A stretch of DNA of 64,000 bases from Octadecabacter sp. B2R22 (GCF_018861045.1 NZ_JAHKQJ010000005.1:62001-126000); one strand, 5' to 3'; shown: positions 7,229 to 18,179, counted from the first letter of the stretch. The notes: generated by a model not told the origin, from the sequence alone. Numbers and translations are program-made.

Positions 7229-10200
7229 TTACTGACGCTCTGGGATCAAAATCTCGCGCTTGCCAACATGGTTGGCTGCGCTGACGATACCTTCGTCTTC
7301 CATCTGTTCAACAAGCCGCGCGGCTTTGTTATAGCCGATCGCCAGTTTCCGCTGGATGTAAGACGTCGAGCACTTACGATCCTTCGCCACAATCGCAACG
7401 GCCGTATCATACAGTGCGTCTTCACCGTCTGTATTGCCACCAAGACCAAGAACCTGATCAATGTTGCTTGCGCTTTCCTCAGCAGGACCTTCGACAACAC
7501 CACTAAAGTATTCCGGCGGGCCATAAGCCTTGAGGTAGTTCACGATCTCTTCGACTTCTTCATCGCTACAGAACGGTCCGTGCACACGAGTAATCTTGGA
7601 TCCACCCGCCATATAAAGCATGTCACCCATACCAAGCAGCTGTTCAGCACCCATCTCACCAAGGATGGTGCGACTGTCGATTTTCGACGTCACTTGGAAC
7701 GAAATCCTTGTCGGGAAGTTAGCCTTAATCGTACCGGTGATAACATCAACCGACGGACGCTGTGTCGCCATGATCAAGTGGATGCCCGACGCACGTGCCA
7801 TCTGCGCAAGGCGTTGAATGCAGGCTTCGATTTCTTTACCAGCGACCATCATCAGGTCGGCCATCTCGTCTACGATAACGACGATATAAGGTAGAATTTC
7901 CGGTGTAAATTCATCAGTCTCAAACACCGGTTCGCCCGTGTCATCATCAAAACCGGTCTGAACGGTGCGGCTGAACTGTTCACCCTTCGCCAACGCATCT
8001 TTTACGCGGCCATTGTAGCCGTCGATATTCCGCACGCCCATTTTGGACATCTTGCGGTAGCGTTCTTCCATTTCGCCCACGACCCACTTCAGCGCCACAA
8101 CAGCCTTTTTCGGGTCGGTAACAACAGGCGACAAGAGGTGCGGAATGCCGTCATAAACGGAAAGTTCCAACATCTTCGGGTCGATCATGATCATCCGGCA
8201 TTCTTCCGGTGACAGTTTATAGAGCAACGACAGGATCATCGTGTTGATCGCCACGGACTTACCAGAACCCGTCGTACCCGCGATCAGCAGGTGGGGCATC
8301 TTGGCAAGGTTAGCGATGATCGGCTCACCGCCGATATCTTTGCCCAAAGCCAGCGGCAGTTTCATATTGCTATCGCCAAAGTCACGTGCCGACAGCATTT
8401 CGCGCAGCACCACCATTTCGCGATTCTCATTCGGAAGTTCGATCCCGATCACGGACCGACCTGGCACTGTGGATACACGGGCGGACAGCGCCGACATGGA
8501 ACGTGCGATGTCATCGGACAGACCGATCACACGGGACGCTTTCAAACCGGGGGCAGGCTCAAGTTCATACATCGTCACGACAGGACCCGGACGCACCGAA
8601 ACGATATCCCCTTTGACGCCGTAATCATCGAGAACATTTTCCAACATGCGCGCATTTTCTTCGAGCGCTTCGTCGCTCAAGACATGGCGCGTGATGGCCT
8701 CCGGTGAGGCCAAAAGACCAAGCGGCGGCATTTCATATGCAGGTCTCTTGTTTTCATCGAACTTCAACGCAGGCTGCGCTTCGGCTTTGGCTTGGCGGGA
8801 CGGCTGAACCGGCTTGCGCGGAGGATGTTGAACAACGGCCTTGGCTTCCGGAACAGGCACCGCGGACGGCGTAAAAGCTGCCGCAGGTGTTTCAATCGGG
8901 GCTGTGTCCGCAGCGATATATTCCATGGACGGCTCAACGTAGTCTTCGACGAACTCAGCCATAGGCGCATCAGCGATGGGCGCCTGTTCTGCGACAGCAG
9001 CCTGTTGTTCCGTGTTCAAAACCAGCGGGCGCGGCCCAGTTGGCTTGGCAACAGGTGGTTCAATGCGCGCTGCATGTGCTTCCGCGAGAGGTTCCATACG
9101 GCTTGCGATCGCTGCTGTAATTGCCGGGTTCACACCCGGTTTCGTCGCGATCTGTACTTCCTGAGGCTGACCGGACCGGCTGCGAACAGCAGATGCGATA
9201 CGCGCACTGATACGGTCGTTGTCACCCACTGGCAGATCGTGATCAACGCTGGGTTCTTCAATCAGTTCTGGCTCCGGCATCGGTTCATTGCGCTTCAACA
9301 AGGACGCAAACAAACCGGATTTTTGTTCTGGTTCGGCAGCACGGACAGGTGCGGCCAATGGCGCGGCGGAAACATGATCGCGCGTCGCGGCTGGCGCGTG
9401 ATCGACATCCGATTCAATCGGGTCAAAGTCCTCATAGCGGGTCGGCATTGCAGGGTTTGCACGCACAACGGCGGCCACTCGGGCGGTCTCTTCGGCGTGG
9501 CTTGGCGCGGGCACAGCGCGTGCAGCAGCCAGCTCAGCCTCATATTCGGCCTTTTCCTGACGCGACACTTCGCGGCGTTCCTGAACACGGCTCCCAAAGG
9601 CTTGCGCGCCTTTGTAAGACGCAGACGCCGTCTGTCCGAGCAACTTAAGCACCCCAGAATAGGCAACGATCAAACCAACCAAAAGGAAACGACCCAGTTT
9701 GCGCAGTTCGACCATCGTAAAGCCCAGCGCGAACGCCATAAGTGCGATAACACCCAAGCCCATAACGAACGACATCAGCTTAACCGCAAAGGTCGTGCCA
9801 AATGGAAGGATTGTCAGCAAGATCGACAGAACCATGTCGCCAAAGTGCCCACCAAGACCAAAGCTCTCGTCCCAACCAGCGCCGGTATTCAACGTCGCCG
9901 CATAAATCGCTGTCACCGCAATCGCGATCGGCGCAAAAATCATCCGCCCAATCGCGCGTTCTTGGCCGTAATGCATTGTGAACCGCAGTCCCCACGCCAT
10001 CAGCACAATTGGCAACATCCAAGACGCGTAGCCCACAATCATAAACAAGGCCGCAGCAAAGGACGCGCCGGGACGGCCCAACCAGTTTTGCACAGGAGCA
10101 TCCGTGGCAGACATAAAGTTCGGATCGTCCGCCGCATAAGACCACAGCATCATCGCGACCATCAGGCCAGCAACAAAAAGCCCGATACCGACCAGCTCGC

Positions 10201-10276
10201 GCCCGCGTTTCTCAATTGCCGCTTGCGTGGTGCTGTCGAGGAGCGGGTCGCGTTGCCGAGATTGATAAGATGCCAT
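7229..10276 (-). CDS. ftsK: DNA translocase FtsK
   Basis: 1015 residues. The N-terminal part (about residues 25-205) holds four to five membrane helices that anchor the protein at the septum. A long Pro/Ala-rich linker follows (about 230-520), then the RecA-like motor with Walker A GTTGSGKS near residue 670 and Walker [15 protein letters not shown], and a C-terminal gamma winged-helix domain ([20 protein letters not shown]) that reads KOPS sequences. FtsK pumps DNA and activates XerCD at dif during division. It starts 12 bases after the aminotransferase gene stops, so the two are probably co-transcribed. Confidence 0.98.
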   Translation of the reverse strand: MASYQSRQRDPLLDSTTQAAIEKRGRELVGIGLFVAGLMVAMMLWSYAADDPNFMSATDAPVQNWLGRPGASFAAALFMIVGYASWMLPIVLMAWGLRFTMHYGQERAIGRMIFAPIAIAVTAIYAATLNTGAGWDESFGLGGHFGDMVLSILLTILPFGTTFAVKLMSFVMGLGVIALMAFALGFTMVELRKLGRFLLVGLIVAYSGVLKLLGQTASASYKGAQAFGSRVQERREVSRQEKAEYEAELAAARAVPAPSHAEETARVAAVVRANPAMPTRYEDFDPIESDVDHAPAATRDHVSAAPLAAPVRAAEPEQKSGLFASLLKRNEPMPEPELIEEPSVDHDLPVGDNDRISARIASAVRSRSGQPQEVQIATKPGVNPAITAAIASRMEPLAEAHAARIEPPVAKPTGPRPLVLNTEQQAAVAEQAPIADAPMAEFVEDYVEPSMEYIAADTAPIETPAAAFTPSAVPVPEAKAVVQHPPRKPVQPSRQAKAEAQPALKFDENKRPAYEMPPLGLLASPEAITRHVLSDEALEENARMLENVLDDYGVKGDIVSVRPGPVVTMYELEPAPGLKASRVIGLSDDIARSMSALSARVSTVPGRSVIGIELPNENREMVVLREMLSARDFGDSNMKLPLALGKDIGGEPIIANLAKMPHLLIAGTTGSGKSVAINTMILSLLYKLSPEECRMIMIDPKMLELSVYDGIPHLLSPVVTDPKKAVVALKWVVGEMEERYRKMSKMGVRNIDGYNGRVKDALAKGEQFSRTVQTGFDDDTGEPVFETDEFTPEILPYIVVIVDEMADLMMVAGKEIEACIQRLAQMARASGIHLIMATQRPSVDVITGTIKANFPTRISFQVTSKIDSRTILGEMGAEQLLGMGDMLYMAGGSKITRVHGPFCSDEEVEEIVNYLKAYGPPEYFSGVVEGPAEESASNIDQVLGLGGNTDGEDALYDTAVAIVAKDRKCSTSYIQRKLAIGYNKAARLVEQMEDEGIVSAANHVGKREILIPERQ

Positions 10277-10288
10277 GTGCCTGTTTCC

Positions 10289-11467
10289 TCACGTATACAA
10301 ACAGTCGCGGATCAGGGTCAGACCGCGCTGTGTTTCTTTTCTTGGGGCGACCAAAGCCACCCTTATATATTCCGCGCCTGGATCCCCTGCCGGATCCGGA
10401 CGACTTAGGTAAGCGCCGGGCAGAACCCGTACGCCAGTCGTTTGCCACAACTTTAATGCAGCGGCTTCGCCATCTTCCACGGCAAGCCAAAGGAAGAACC
10501 CCGCTTCTGGTGACGTGTAGCTGTTCACCTTTGCAAAGATTTCATCCGCGTCGTTGAATTTCGCCTGATACAAGGCTCGATTTTCGATAACGTGGTCTTC
10601 GTCAGACCACACGGCCTCTGAAACCCGTTGAATGGGCATCGGCAATGGTGCACCTGCGTAGCCGCGCAGTTGACGGATCTCTGCCATGTTCTTGGGCCCG
10701 CTCACCACAAAGCCAGATCGCAAACCTGGCAGGTTGGATCGTTTGCTAAGCGAATGGAACGCAACGATGCGTTCAGGATCACAACCTGTGTCTGCCGCAG
10801 CTTCAAGCACACCCATCGGGGGCGTATCGCGGTATATTTCAGAATAGCATTCATCTGCGAAAATCATGAAATCATGCTTTTCGGCGAGAGCAATCAATTC
10901 AGCCCAGTATTCCCGCGTCGCAACGGCGCCTTGCGGGTTCGCAGGGCTACAAATGTAGGCAACCGTGGTGCGGTCCAAAACTTCTGAGTCCAGCGATGCG
11001 TAGTCAGGCAAGTGACCTGACGCCGCGGTGGCCGGAACAAAAACGGGTTCGGCACTCACGGACAAAGCAGCAATCGCATAAACCTGATAAAACGGGTTCG
11101 GCATCAGCACAGCCGGCTTCTTACCGTTTTTGGTTTCCGGCGAAAGCGCCATCATCGCGTTGTACAAACCTTCACGCGTGCCGTTCAAAGCCATCACGCG
11201 ATCGGGTGTTACATCCACCGAATAGCGCCGCGTGATCCACCCACAAATTGCCGCCAAAAGCTCTGGGGCGCCTTCATTCTTTGGGTATTTCGCAAATTCA
11301 CCAACAGTTTTAGCCATGATATCGGCCACAAAAGACGGGAACGGATGCTGAGGTTCACCAATGGTCATGTTTATCGGGTCGCCGCCCGCTTCATGGACGT
11401 CGAGTAAGGCGCGCAAGCGCGGCCACGCATAGGCCGGTAGGTTCGAAAACCGCTCGGGGTACGTCAT
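10289..11467 (-). CDS. Class I/II PLP-dependent aminotransferase (DapC-like)
   Basis: 392 residues from ATG 11467 (MTYPERFSNLPAYAWPRL). This start is chosen because GAGG lies at a good distance upstream and similar proteins begin here; an ATG at 11512 is also in frame. Fold-type I landmarks: SPANPQGAV, FADECYSEIY, and SLSKRSNLPGLRSGF with the PLP-binding Lys. The N-terminal INMTIGEPQHPFPSFV resembles proteobacterial N-succinyldiaminopimelate aminotransferases, so a role in lysine and peptidoglycan precursor synthesis is plausible but not certain. It sits between the amidase and ftsK. Confidence 0.85.
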   Translation of the reverse strand: MTYPERFSNLPAYAWPRLRALLDVHEAGGDPINMTIGEPQHPFPSFVADIMAKTVGEFAKYPKNEGAPELLAAICGWITRRYSVDVTPDRVMALNGTREGLYNAMMALSPETKNGKKPAVLMPNPFYQVYAIAALSVSAEPVFVPATAASGHLPDYASLDSEVLDRTTVAYICSPANPQGAVATREYWAELIALAEKHDFMIFADECYSEIYRDTPPMGVLEAAADTGCDPERIVAFHSLSKRSNLPGLRSGFVVSGPKNMAEIRQLRGYAGAPLPMPIQRVSEAVWSDEDHVIENRALYQAKFNDADEIFAKVNSYTSPEAGFFLWLAVEDGEAAALKLWQTTGVRVLPGAYLSRPDPAGDPGAEYIRVALVAPRKETQRGLTLIRDCLYT

Positions 11468-11575
11468 TACTGCCTCAATTCGCGACCTCATTAACGGGTC
11501 GCTTTTGACCAAAATAGCCTGAGCAATGGACCAGTGTCCAGAAAAAGGACGCGATTGCGGGAACTTGTGTGGCTT

Positions 11576-12904
11576 TTAAGCCAGCGCCGCTTCGGCGGCT
11601 TTGCCAATCCGCAACAAGGCTTCCTCTGATCCGGGGTGGCTGTTCAGCATTACGCCAACCGAAGGCACGCCTGTCGGCAACGTAATAGATGCGAGCCCCA
11701 TCAGATTTGCGACCCGTGTGTTGCGAAGCGCCAGCAGATTTTCACTAAGGTAGTAATCCTCATCGGTCAGCAAACGATCAGCATTGGGCGGCATAATCGG
11801 CGATCCAGGGATAATGACTGCATCAAAAGACGCTGTCGCCTTGGTAAAGGCCTGTCGAATACCTTCTAATTCCTGCCAAAGCGCAATGTAGTCGTGCGCC
11901 GCCACATCTTTGCCCGGCATGACGCGGTTCAGGATTTGCCAATACATTTTCTCTGGGTTCGCTTCGACCAAATCACGCCAATTCGCATAGGCCTCAGCCG
12001 TGAAAAGCGGAGCAGACATTTCGAATGCACGGTTTAATTCTGGCACATCAATGGGCACGATCTCCGCCCCCGCGGCTTTGAGTTTTTCCAGGGCCAGAGC
12101 GTAACCCTGAGCAGGCACATCCCGCATTTCTGCGATCACAACGGTCTGCAGCGCCGCAAACCGCTTGCCCTTCAACGACACGCCACCCAAATCAGCTGGC
12201 TTGGTGCCTTCAAACGCAGCCAACATCAGGCCTGCGTCTTCAACGGATCGGCACAACGGACCAACTGTATCGAACCCGTGACACAAAGCGACAGAACCTT
12301 CGACGGACACCCGCCCATGGGTCGTTTTGAGCCCGACAAGATCGTTCCACATGGACGGAATCCGAACGGACCCACCTGTATCTGACCCAACAGCAGCCGC
12401 CGCCAAGCCGAACGCAACACTTGCGCCCGCACCAGAAGACGACCCACCGGGAACTGCGTCGGCATCATTCACACAAGGTGGTGTTGCCGTAATCGGGTTT
12501 AGCCCCAAACCACTAAAGGCGATTTCCGTCATGTGGGTTTTACCAAGACAAACAAGGCCCATGCCCGTCGCAACACGAAGAACCTCGGCATCGCTTTCAG
12601 GAACACGCCCTTCCATCAACGCGGTCCCCGCTTCCGTCGCAACGCCAGCGGTATCAAACAAATCTTTCCAGCTTATTGGAACACCATCCAAGGGCGACAA
12701 ACGCTGTTTGGCCTTAGCACGATCAGATGCCGCTTTTGCCTCAGAACGGGCACGGTCGTGGGTGACGCGCGCAAAGATGCGGTCACGAAGCGGATGGGCG
12801 TCAATCGCCGTAAGGTATGTCTCGCATAGATCAACAGGATCGATCTCACCTGCCTCAATTCCGCGCCCCAAATCTGCGGCCGTCGCCCATAGCCAATCTT
12901 GCAT
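11576..12904 (-). CDS. Amidase signature family amidase
   Basis: 442 residues from ATG 12904 (MQDWLWATAADLGRGIEAGE); the frame is open upstream but overlaps the divergent FAD gene. The Ser-cisSer-Lys triad of the family is visible: the Lys in SWKDLFDTAG, the Gly/Ser-rich GGSSSGAGASVA, and the nucleophile in GSDTGGSVRIPS. These enzymes hydrolyse a broad range of amides; no GatA partners are nearby, so this is more likely a stand-alone amidase than part of GatCAB. It is transcribed leftwards ahead of the aminotransferase and ftsK, with a 108-base gap. Confidence 0.9.
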   Translation of the reverse strand: MQDWLWATAADLGRGIEAGEIDPVDLCETYLTAIDAHPLRDRIFARVTHDRARSEAKAASDRAKAKQRLSPLDGVPISWKDLFDTAGVATEAGTALMEGRVPESDAEVLRVATGMGLVCLGKTHMTEIAFSGLGLNPITATPPCVNDADAVPGGSSSGAGASVAFGLAAAAVGSDTGGSVRIPSMWNDLVGLKTTHGRVSVEGSVALCHGFDTVGPLCRSVEDAGLMLAAFEGTKPADLGGVSLKGKRFAALQTVVIAEMRDVPAQGYALALEKLKAAGAEIVPIDVPELNRAFEMSAPLFTAEAYANWRDLVEANPEKMYWQILNRVMPGKDVAAHDYIALWQELEGIRQAFTKATASFDAVIIPGSPIMPPNADRLLTDEDYYLSENLLALRNTRVANLMGLASITLPTGVPSVGVMLNSHPGSEEALLRIGKAAEAALA

Positions 12905-12982
12905 CGCTGCCTCCGTGTTTGGAAGAACGGTAGCGACCATCCCACGCATGGACAATCCCGCACGAGCACGCATAGTGCGCTC

Positions 12983-14188
12983 ATGAACAAAAACACAGAT
13001 ATCATCATCGTCGGAGGCGGCCTGAACGGCCCGATCCTCGCGCTGGCGTTGGCCCAAATCGGCCTGCGCAGTACCGTGATCGACACGTTGCCCGCACAAG
13101 AACGCGCCTTGTCCGACTTTGACGGACGGTCCTACGCGCTGGCGTTGGCATCCATGCGTCTTTTACGGGCTGTTGGGCTTTGGGATGGGCTGAAAGAGCA
13201 TGCTCAACCAATGCTTGAAATCAAGGTCACCGATGGAACAGCAGGCAACGGCCCCGCCCCTTGGATGATGCATTTCGACCACGGCGAAATCGAAGAAGGC
13301 CCCATGGGCTACATGTGCGAAGACCGCTATCTGCGACAAACATTGCTGGCCGCCATGGACGCCGAAACCAGCATCACGCAAATCTCTGGCGATACTGTTG
13401 TCGCGCAGTCTGGTGGCACGGTCACGTTGGCGTCTGGCGATGAAGTCACTGGCAAACTGATCATCGGGGCGGACGGACGCAAAAGTGGCACCGCGGAACG
13501 CGCTGGCATCAAGCGCGACGGATGGGATTACGGGCAAACGGCAATCGTTTGCGCCGTTGGCCATGAAAAGCCGCACAGCGGCATCGCGCATCAGTTCTTT
13601 ATGCCACATGGCCCACTGGCCATTCTTCCGCTGACACGAAACCGCTGCTCAATTGTGTGGTCTGAAACCCATGCTCGCGCTGCTGAGATCATGACCATGG
13701 ATGACGCCGACTTCCTTGATGCTTTGCGCCCTGCGTTCGGCAGTTTCCTTGGTGACATCTCGGTGATCGGCAAGCGGTTCAGCTATCCGTTGAACCTAAC
13801 ACTTGCCAAACGGTTCATCGCAGATCGCATCGCTCTTATTGGGGATGCGGCGCACGGTGTTCACCCGATCGCGGGCCAAGGGCTGAACGCTGGCTTGCGC
13901 GATGTTGCTGTTTTGGTTGATGTGTTGCAAGACGCAAAGATGCGCGGCGAAGACATTGGAAGCCCTGCCGTCCTAACCCGTTACGAACAATGGCGGCGCT
14001 TCGACACAACGACCCTTGCAGCCGCCACGGACACCTTCAACAAGTTGTTCTCAAACGATAACCCGTTGCTCAGGGCGGCACGTGATATAGGTATGGGGAT
14101 CGTAAATTCATCCCCGAACTTGCGCCGACGCTTTATCCGAGAGGCCGCCGGCCTATCAGGAGACTTGCCGAGCCTAATGAAAGGCTAG
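12983..14188 (+). CDS. UbiH/UbiF/COQ6 family FAD-dependent hydroxylase
   Basis: 401 residues from ATG 12983 ([18 protein letters not shown]). Three flavin-monooxygenase motifs are present: the GxGxxG dinucleotide fold at residues about 7-20, the GADGRKS segment in the middle, and [25 protein letters not shown], the second FAD motif characteristic of UbiH-type ubiquinone-ring hydroxylases. A role in ubiquinone biosynthesis is likely; which ring position cannot be decided. It is divergent from the amidase and meets the Trm112 gene tail to tail with a 4-base overlap. Confidence 0.9.
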   Translation: MNKNTDIIIVGGGLNGPILALALAQIGLRSTVIDTLPAQERALSDFDGRSYALALASMRLLRAVGLWDGLKEHAQPMLEIKVTDGTAGNGPAPWMMHFDHGEIEEGPMGYMCEDRYLRQTLLAAMDAETSITQISGDTVVAQSGGTVTLASGDEVTGKLIIGADGRKSGTAERAGIKRDGWDYGQTAIVCAVGHEKPHSGIAHQFFMPHGPLAILPLTRNRCSIVWSETHARAAEIMTMDDADFLDALRPAFGSFLGDISVIGKRFSYPLNLTLAKRFIADRIALIGDAAHGVHPIAGQGLNAGLRDVAVLVDVLQDAKMRGEDIGSPAVLTRYEQWRRFDTTTLAAATDTFNKLFSNDNPLLRAARDIGMGIVNSSPNLRRRFIREAAGLSGDLPSLMKG

Positions 14189-14376
14189 TCCTTTTCGATC
14201 ACGCGCGCTTCGTCGATCAACAGCACGGGAATCCCAGCGCGTATCGGATAGGCCAGACGTGCCGATTTGCTGATCAGCTCGTCGGTTTTGGCGTCATAAG
14301 ACAATCGACCTTGGCTTTGCGGACAAACCAGTGCCTCCAACATCTTTGGATTAAAGGATTTTTCGGTTTCACTCAT
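14185..14376 (-). CDS. Trm112 family protein
   Basis: 63 residues. The pattern [22 protein letters not shown] and [21 protein letters not shown] is the small zinc-ribbon-like Trm112/YcaR fold. As in many bacterial members the cysteines are reduced; only one is present here. Eukaryotic Trm112 activates methyltransferases; the bacterial role is poorly defined. It overlaps the upstream LON-domain gene by 4 bases, which is translational coupling. Confidence 0.9.
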   Translation of the reverse strand: MSETEKSFNPKMLEALVCPQSQGRLSYDAKTDELISKSARLAYPIRAGIPVLLIDEARVIEKD

Positions 14377-15005
14377 TGCATAAACGTCCCGTCGTTTTCG
14401 CCACTGCGCAGCGCATATTCCATTAACATAACCAGCGTTTCCCGCCGTGCGATCAATGTCGGAGACTCCAACAAAGCTTGTTTCTCTTCCGGTTCAAACG
14501 GGCAAAGCATCGATAGCGAATTGATCAACAGTTCTGGCGGCGCTTCCTTGAGGCTTTCCCAATCTGTGCTGAGCCCGCGACTCTCAAAGAACCGTTCCAA
14601 GGTCGCCATCAAACCATCGCGGTCCAATCCAGCATCGTCCTCCTCGGCGCCCAAATCAGTCTCAAATCCGGCCCAATCAACATTTGCACGGCGATAAGGA
14701 GCAAAGCCTTCGACCTCCTCGCGGATCCGAAACCGCGACAATCCCGAAAGCGTGATCATGTAGCGACCATCTTCAGTTTCCGTCAGCGATGTCACGCGAC
14801 CGACACAGCCAATCGCATGCAGACGGTCTTCGCCATTGGGCTGCACCATACCGATCAAACGACCATCCGTTTTGATCGCATCATCCAGCATAGCCAGATA
14901 GCGAGGCTCAAAAAGCTGTAATGGCAACTGGGCACGCGGCAACAGCAACGCACCCGGCAAGGGAAAGATCGGGATCACATCTGGAAGGTCTGGGTGCTTT
15001 TTCAT
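14373..15005 (-). CDS. LON peptidase substrate-binding domain protein
   Basis: 210 residues covering only the N-terminal (LAN/PUA-like) domain of Lon, with no ATPase or Ser-Lys protease part. Family marks: [20 protein letters not shown] near the N-terminus, [10 protein letters not shown], and [17 protein letters not shown]. Stand-alone LON-domain proteins of this size are common in Alphaproteobacteria and have no settled function. It lies between the YbbN-like gene (27 bases upstream) and Trm112 (4-base overlap), forming a small operon. Confidence 0.92.
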   Translation of the reverse strand: MKKHPDLPDVIPIFPLPGALLLPRAQLPLQLFEPRYLAMLDDAIKTDGRLIGMVQPNGEDRLHAIGCVGRVTSLTETEDGRYMITLSGLSRFRIREEVEGFAPYRRANVDWAGFETDLGAEEDDAGLDRDGLMATLERFFESRGLSTDWESLKEAPPELLINSLSMLCPFEPEEKQALLESPTLIARRETLVMLMEYALRSGENDGTFMQ

Positions 15006-15032
15006 TCCCTCAAACCTAAGCCAAACTCACGC

Positions 15033-15941
15033 CTAGGCAAATATCAAAGACGATAGTTTTCTGCGCCCGTCCAAAACAACTGGGTCATTCGGCTTTAACG
15101 CATCAAAAACCGTGAACAATTGCGTCTTTGCGGCGCCGTCATTCCAGTCGCGATCACGGCGGAACAGATCTAGCAACTGATTTACAGCCCCTTCACTATC
15201 CCCTGACGCATGCAGTGCCACCGCCAAATCAAATCGCGCTTGATGATTGTTCTCATCAGCTTCAACAGCAGCCGTCAACTCGGCCACTGGGCCCGCATCT
15301 GCCGCCTGTTTCGCCAGTTCAACCGCCGCGCGGGCGGTTTCAAGTTCGGGGGCATCGGAGATTTCCGCAGGTGCGCCGTTCAAAACGGCCTCAGCTTCGT
15401 CGACTTGATCCAGCGCCAAATGGCTGCGGACCAACCCACCAAAAGCGGCTGCATTCGCACTGTCTTCTTCGAGGATCGCCGAGAATGTTTCCGCCGCATC
15501 GCCTGCTTCGCCATCGGCCAGCATGGTCTCTGCGGCCTCGATTGCGTCAGCAAGTCCGTTGTCAGGTTCACCCGCAAGATCAGCGATCTTGGTCACAAAG
15601 GCATCCACCTCGCTTGGCGGAAGCGCGCCCTGAAAACCGTCAATTGGTTGGCCATTGAAGAACGCGTAAACCGTGGGCAGTGATTGGATCTGCAATTGGC
15701 CCGCGATACCGGGGTTCTGGTCAACATCGACTTTGACCATCTTTACACGGCCGCCGGCCTTTTTGACGGCCTCTTCCAAGATCGGACCAAGCGTTTTGCA
15801 CGGCCCGCACCATGCCGCCCAAAAGTCGACGATGACGGGGACGTCTTTAGACACCTCAACGACGTCCTGCATGAAAGTCGCGTCGCCGCTGTCTTTAATC
15901 AAATCATCTGCCGCTGCGGGCTGTCCACCAAGTTCAAGCAT
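15033..15941 (-). CDS. YbbN/CnoX-like thioredoxin with TPR tail
   Basis: 302 residues. A thioredoxin domain (about 18-125) carries the active site WAAWCGPCK and the cis-Pro segment IQSLPTVYAFFNG. The remainder (about 140-302) is Ala/Asp-rich helical repeat in TPR style. This layout matches YbbN (CnoX), a redox-linked holdase that works with GroEL and DnaK; here the full WCGPC motif is kept. GGAG precedes the ATG. It is the first gene of the operon with the LON-domain protein and Trm112. Confidence 0.92.
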   Translation of the reverse strand: MLELGGQPAAADDLIKDSGDATFMQDVVEVSKDVPVIVDFWAAWCGPCKTLGPILEEAVKKAGGRVKMVKVDVDQNPGIAGQLQIQSLPTVYAFFNGQPIDGFQGALPPSEVDAFVTKIADLAGEPDNGLADAIEAAETMLADGEAGDAAETFSAILEEDSANAAAFGGLVRSHLALDQVDEAEAVLNGAPAEISDAPELETARAAVELAKQAADAGPVAELTAAVEADENNHQARFDLAVALHASGDSEGAVNQLLDLFRRDRDWNDGAAKTQLFTVFDALKPNDPVVLDGRRKLSSLIFA

Positions 15942-16028
15942 CGTCTTCTCCGGTTCGTGTCCTGTTGGCGTCTATATGGGCAAACCCATGCCAAAGGCCA
16001 AGGGGGCGCGGCTATACGCCTACGTGAA

Positions 16029-16817
16029 TCATAAATCGAACGTCGCGAAAACGGGTGCGTGGTCGCTTGGTTGTTCCCATCCGCGCACTGCCCGAACGAC
16101 TCGGCTCGAATGGGCCGCACTGGCAATATCAGGTGTCGCCCATACGTGGTCCAAGCGGCGGCCCTTGTCTGCTTCGTCCCAATCACGCGCGCGATAGCTC
16201 CACCAGCTGTAAAGTTTGCCGTCCGGAATATCGGCGCGGGTCACATCAACCCAATTGCTCGCGCCTTGCACGTCCGCCAAAGCTTCGACCTCGATCGGTG
16301 TATGGCTCACGACCTTGAGCAGTTTCTTGTGGTCCCAAACATCGTCTTCACGAGGGGCAATATTCAGATCCCCGACAAGGATCGATTTTTCCGGCGCGTT
16401 GGCATGAAAGTAGTCCCGCATTTCAGTGAGGTAATCGAGCTTTTGGCCGAACTTCTCATTGATCTCGCGGTTGGGTTTGTCACCACCAGCGGGCACATAA
16501 AAGTTATGGACCGTTACCCCGTTTTCCAGCCGTCCCGCGATATGGCGTGCATGACCAAGCGACGCGAAATCTTCGGCGCCCGCTTCCTCAATCGGCATCT
16601 TGGAAAAGATCGCAACGCCATTGTAACCCTTCTGACCCCGCGCAACCATGTGGTGGTAACCAAGCGCTTGGAACTGCTCGAGAGGGATTTTCTCAACCGG
16701 GCTCTTACATTCTTGCAGGCATAGCACGTCCGGCGCTTCGTCCGACATCAGACGGGCAACAAGACCTTCGCGCAACCGCACAGAGTTGATGTTCCAAGTG
16801 GCAAGGGTAAATGACAT
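16029..16817 (-). CDS. xthA: Exodeoxyribonuclease III
   Basis: 262 residues of the endonuclease/exonuclease/phosphatase fold. Catalytic motifs: WNINSVRLR (Asn), VLCLQECKSP (metal-binding Glu), ILVGDLNIAPRE (Asp and Asn), and the closing SDHAPVFATF with the catalytic Asp-His pair. The enzyme acts on AP sites and 3' ends in base-excision repair. It lies 36 bases downstream of the second aminotransferase gene's end region on the opposite reading order, with no obvious operon partner. Confidence 0.95.
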   Translation of the reverse strand: MSFTLATWNINSVRLREGLVARLMSDEAPDVLCLQECKSPVEKIPLEQFQALGYHHMVARGQKGYNGVAIFSKMPIEEAGAEDFASLGHARHIAGRLENGVTVHNFYVPAGGDKPNREINEKFGQKLDYLTEMRDYFHANAPEKSILVGDLNIAPREDDVWDHKKLLKVVSHTPIEVEALADVQGASNWVDVTRADIPDGKLYSWWSYRARDWDEADKGRRLDHVWATPDIASAAHSSRVVRAVRGWEQPSDHAPVFATFDL

Positions 16818-16853
16818 GGGCGCTCTCCTGATTTTGCGCGACCCTAGCCCAGT

Positions 16854-17969
16854 TCAGCCCTGCTTTGCCAGCCAGTCCGAGACCTTTGAAAGCCCTTCTT
16901 TCAACACATCAGGATGACAGGCAAACCCAACCCGCACATAACCCTCAACACCCAGCGCGGACCCAGGCGTAAACATGACACCCGTGTCCCTCAACAAAGC
17001 GACACAAAGGTCATAAGATGACATTGGCACGTCCAAAGAAACAAACGCTGTCGTGCCCGCCTTTGGCGCAACAAACGATGCCTTGGGTTCAGTCGCGATC
17101 CATTTCTTGAGCACATCTAGATTGCCGCGCGTGATCTCTCTGGAGCGTTGCAAAACCACGTCCTTGGCCTCAAGCGCCATAGCCGCAAAATAGTCATCGA
17201 CTATGCCGACACTGATCGTTGTGTAGTCGCGGTGAATTTCGCAAGCGTCCAACAGCGGTTCGGGGCCGATAATCCAACCCAGCCGCAGCCCCGCCAGCGA
17301 AAACGCCTTTGACGTGGACCCAGTCGAAATGCCTTTGTCGTAGACATCCACGATTGACGGCACGGCAACCGCTTGCTCCGTTCCCCGATAAACTTCGTCA
17401 CACAACACCCACGCGCCCACACTTGCCGCGATTTCAGCAACCCGTTGAAGACCCTCTCGATCAATCAGCGCACCTGTCGGGTTATTCGGATTGGTCAAGG
17501 CAATCACTTTTGTCGCGGGCCTAACAGCCGCCGCAACGGCATCCCAATCCGGAAGCCAATCTTGATCCTCTGACAGGGCAACCTCAGTGACCTCAGCCCC
17601 CAATGACCGAGGAATCGCCGTGTGTTGCTGATAGGTCGGCGTGATCGCCACCACATGATCCCCCGTCCCAACTAAGGTTTGATAAACCATATGATTGGCC
17701 CCAATGGTGCCATGAGTGATCAACACGTTCTCGGCCGTTTGGTCCGCAAACATGCCCGCCACCAACCCGCGCAGACGGCTTGAGCCGCGAATCTCACCGT
17801 AGGTCATCTTCATTGCGGCCAAATCACTTGGCATCTGTTGGGTTGTCCCCGCCATCTGCATCAGCTCTGCCAGCGTTAAAGAGGCAACGCAGGTCTCTGC
17901 CAAATTCAGATCGCACTTGGTTTCCCAAGCGTTCATCCACTGCTCAACACCAAACGGTTCGATGTTCAT
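16854..17969 (-). CDS. Class I/II aminotransferase
   Basis: 371 residues from ATG 17969 (MNIEPFGVEQWMNAWE) with AGGAG 6 bases upstream; the frame is open 68 codons further but through a GC-rich repeat-like region. Fold-type I marks: TNPNNPTGAL, VLCDEVYRGTEQ, and STSKAFSLAGLRLGWI with the PLP Lys. It is not closely similar to the aminotransferase at 10289. N-terminal WETKCDLNLAETC is a distinctive feature of a group often labelled only as aminotransferase; the substrate is unknown. Confidence 0.88.
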   Translation of the reverse strand: MNIEPFGVEQWMNAWETKCDLNLAETCVASLTLAELMQMAGTTQQMPSDLAAMKMTYGEIRGSSRLRGLVAGMFADQTAENVLITHGTIGANHMVYQTLVGTGDHVVAITPTYQQHTAIPRSLGAEVTEVALSEDQDWLPDWDAVAAAVRPATKVIALTNPNNPTGALIDREGLQRVAEIAASVGAWVLCDEVYRGTEQAVAVPSIVDVYDKGISTGSTSKAFSLAGLRLGWIIGPEPLLDACEIHRDYTTISVGIVDDYFAAMALEAKDVVLQRSREITRGNLDVLKKWIATEPKASFVAPKAGTTAFVSLDVPMSSYDLCVALLRDTGVMFTPGSALGVEGYVRVGFACHPDVLKEGLSKVSDWLAKQG

Positions 17970-18030
17970 CCAACACTCCTTTTGCGCCACTGGATCAGCC
18001 CCACGTAAATTCGTCCAGCCTCTTTGCCTT

Positions 18031-18097
18031 TGTTTCAAAAATACCTCGGGGGGGCGGGGGGCTGGCCCCCGCCGGATCGGATTGGCGCAGCCAATTC
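18031..18097. repeat. GC-rich intergenic element with two hairpins (Rhodobacterales-type repeat)
   Basis: The segment begins TTTCAAAAATACCTCGGGG and holds two adjacent inverted repeats: 18053-18073 (GGCGGGGG with CCCCCGCC) and 18079-18097 (ATTGGC, loop GCA, GCCAAT). I recall the TTTCAAAAATACC plus G-run pattern as a recurrent intergenic sequence in Rhodobacteraceae genomes; repetition cannot be shown inside this window, where I see one copy. Confidence 0.45.
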
Positions 18098-18104
18098 GAC
18101 CCCA

Positions 18105-18134
18105 TAAAAAAGCCCCGACCAATAAGGCCGGGGC
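18105..18134 (-). terminator. Rho-independent terminator after the response regulator
   Basis: Read leftwards, GCCCCGGCC pairs with GGTCGGGGC (one G-U) around the loop TTATT and is followed by six T. It lies 45 bases beyond the stop of the leftward response-regulator gene. Confidence 0.88.
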
Positions 18135-18179
18135 AAGTCCAACAGGGAGGTGGTGATGTAACCCCATCACCAAGGGAAC

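Noticed and set aside
8792-10408. 538-codon open frame opposite ftsK
   Set aside because: Arg- and His-rich antisense of the Pro/Ala linker and membrane part of FtsK; no start context and no family.
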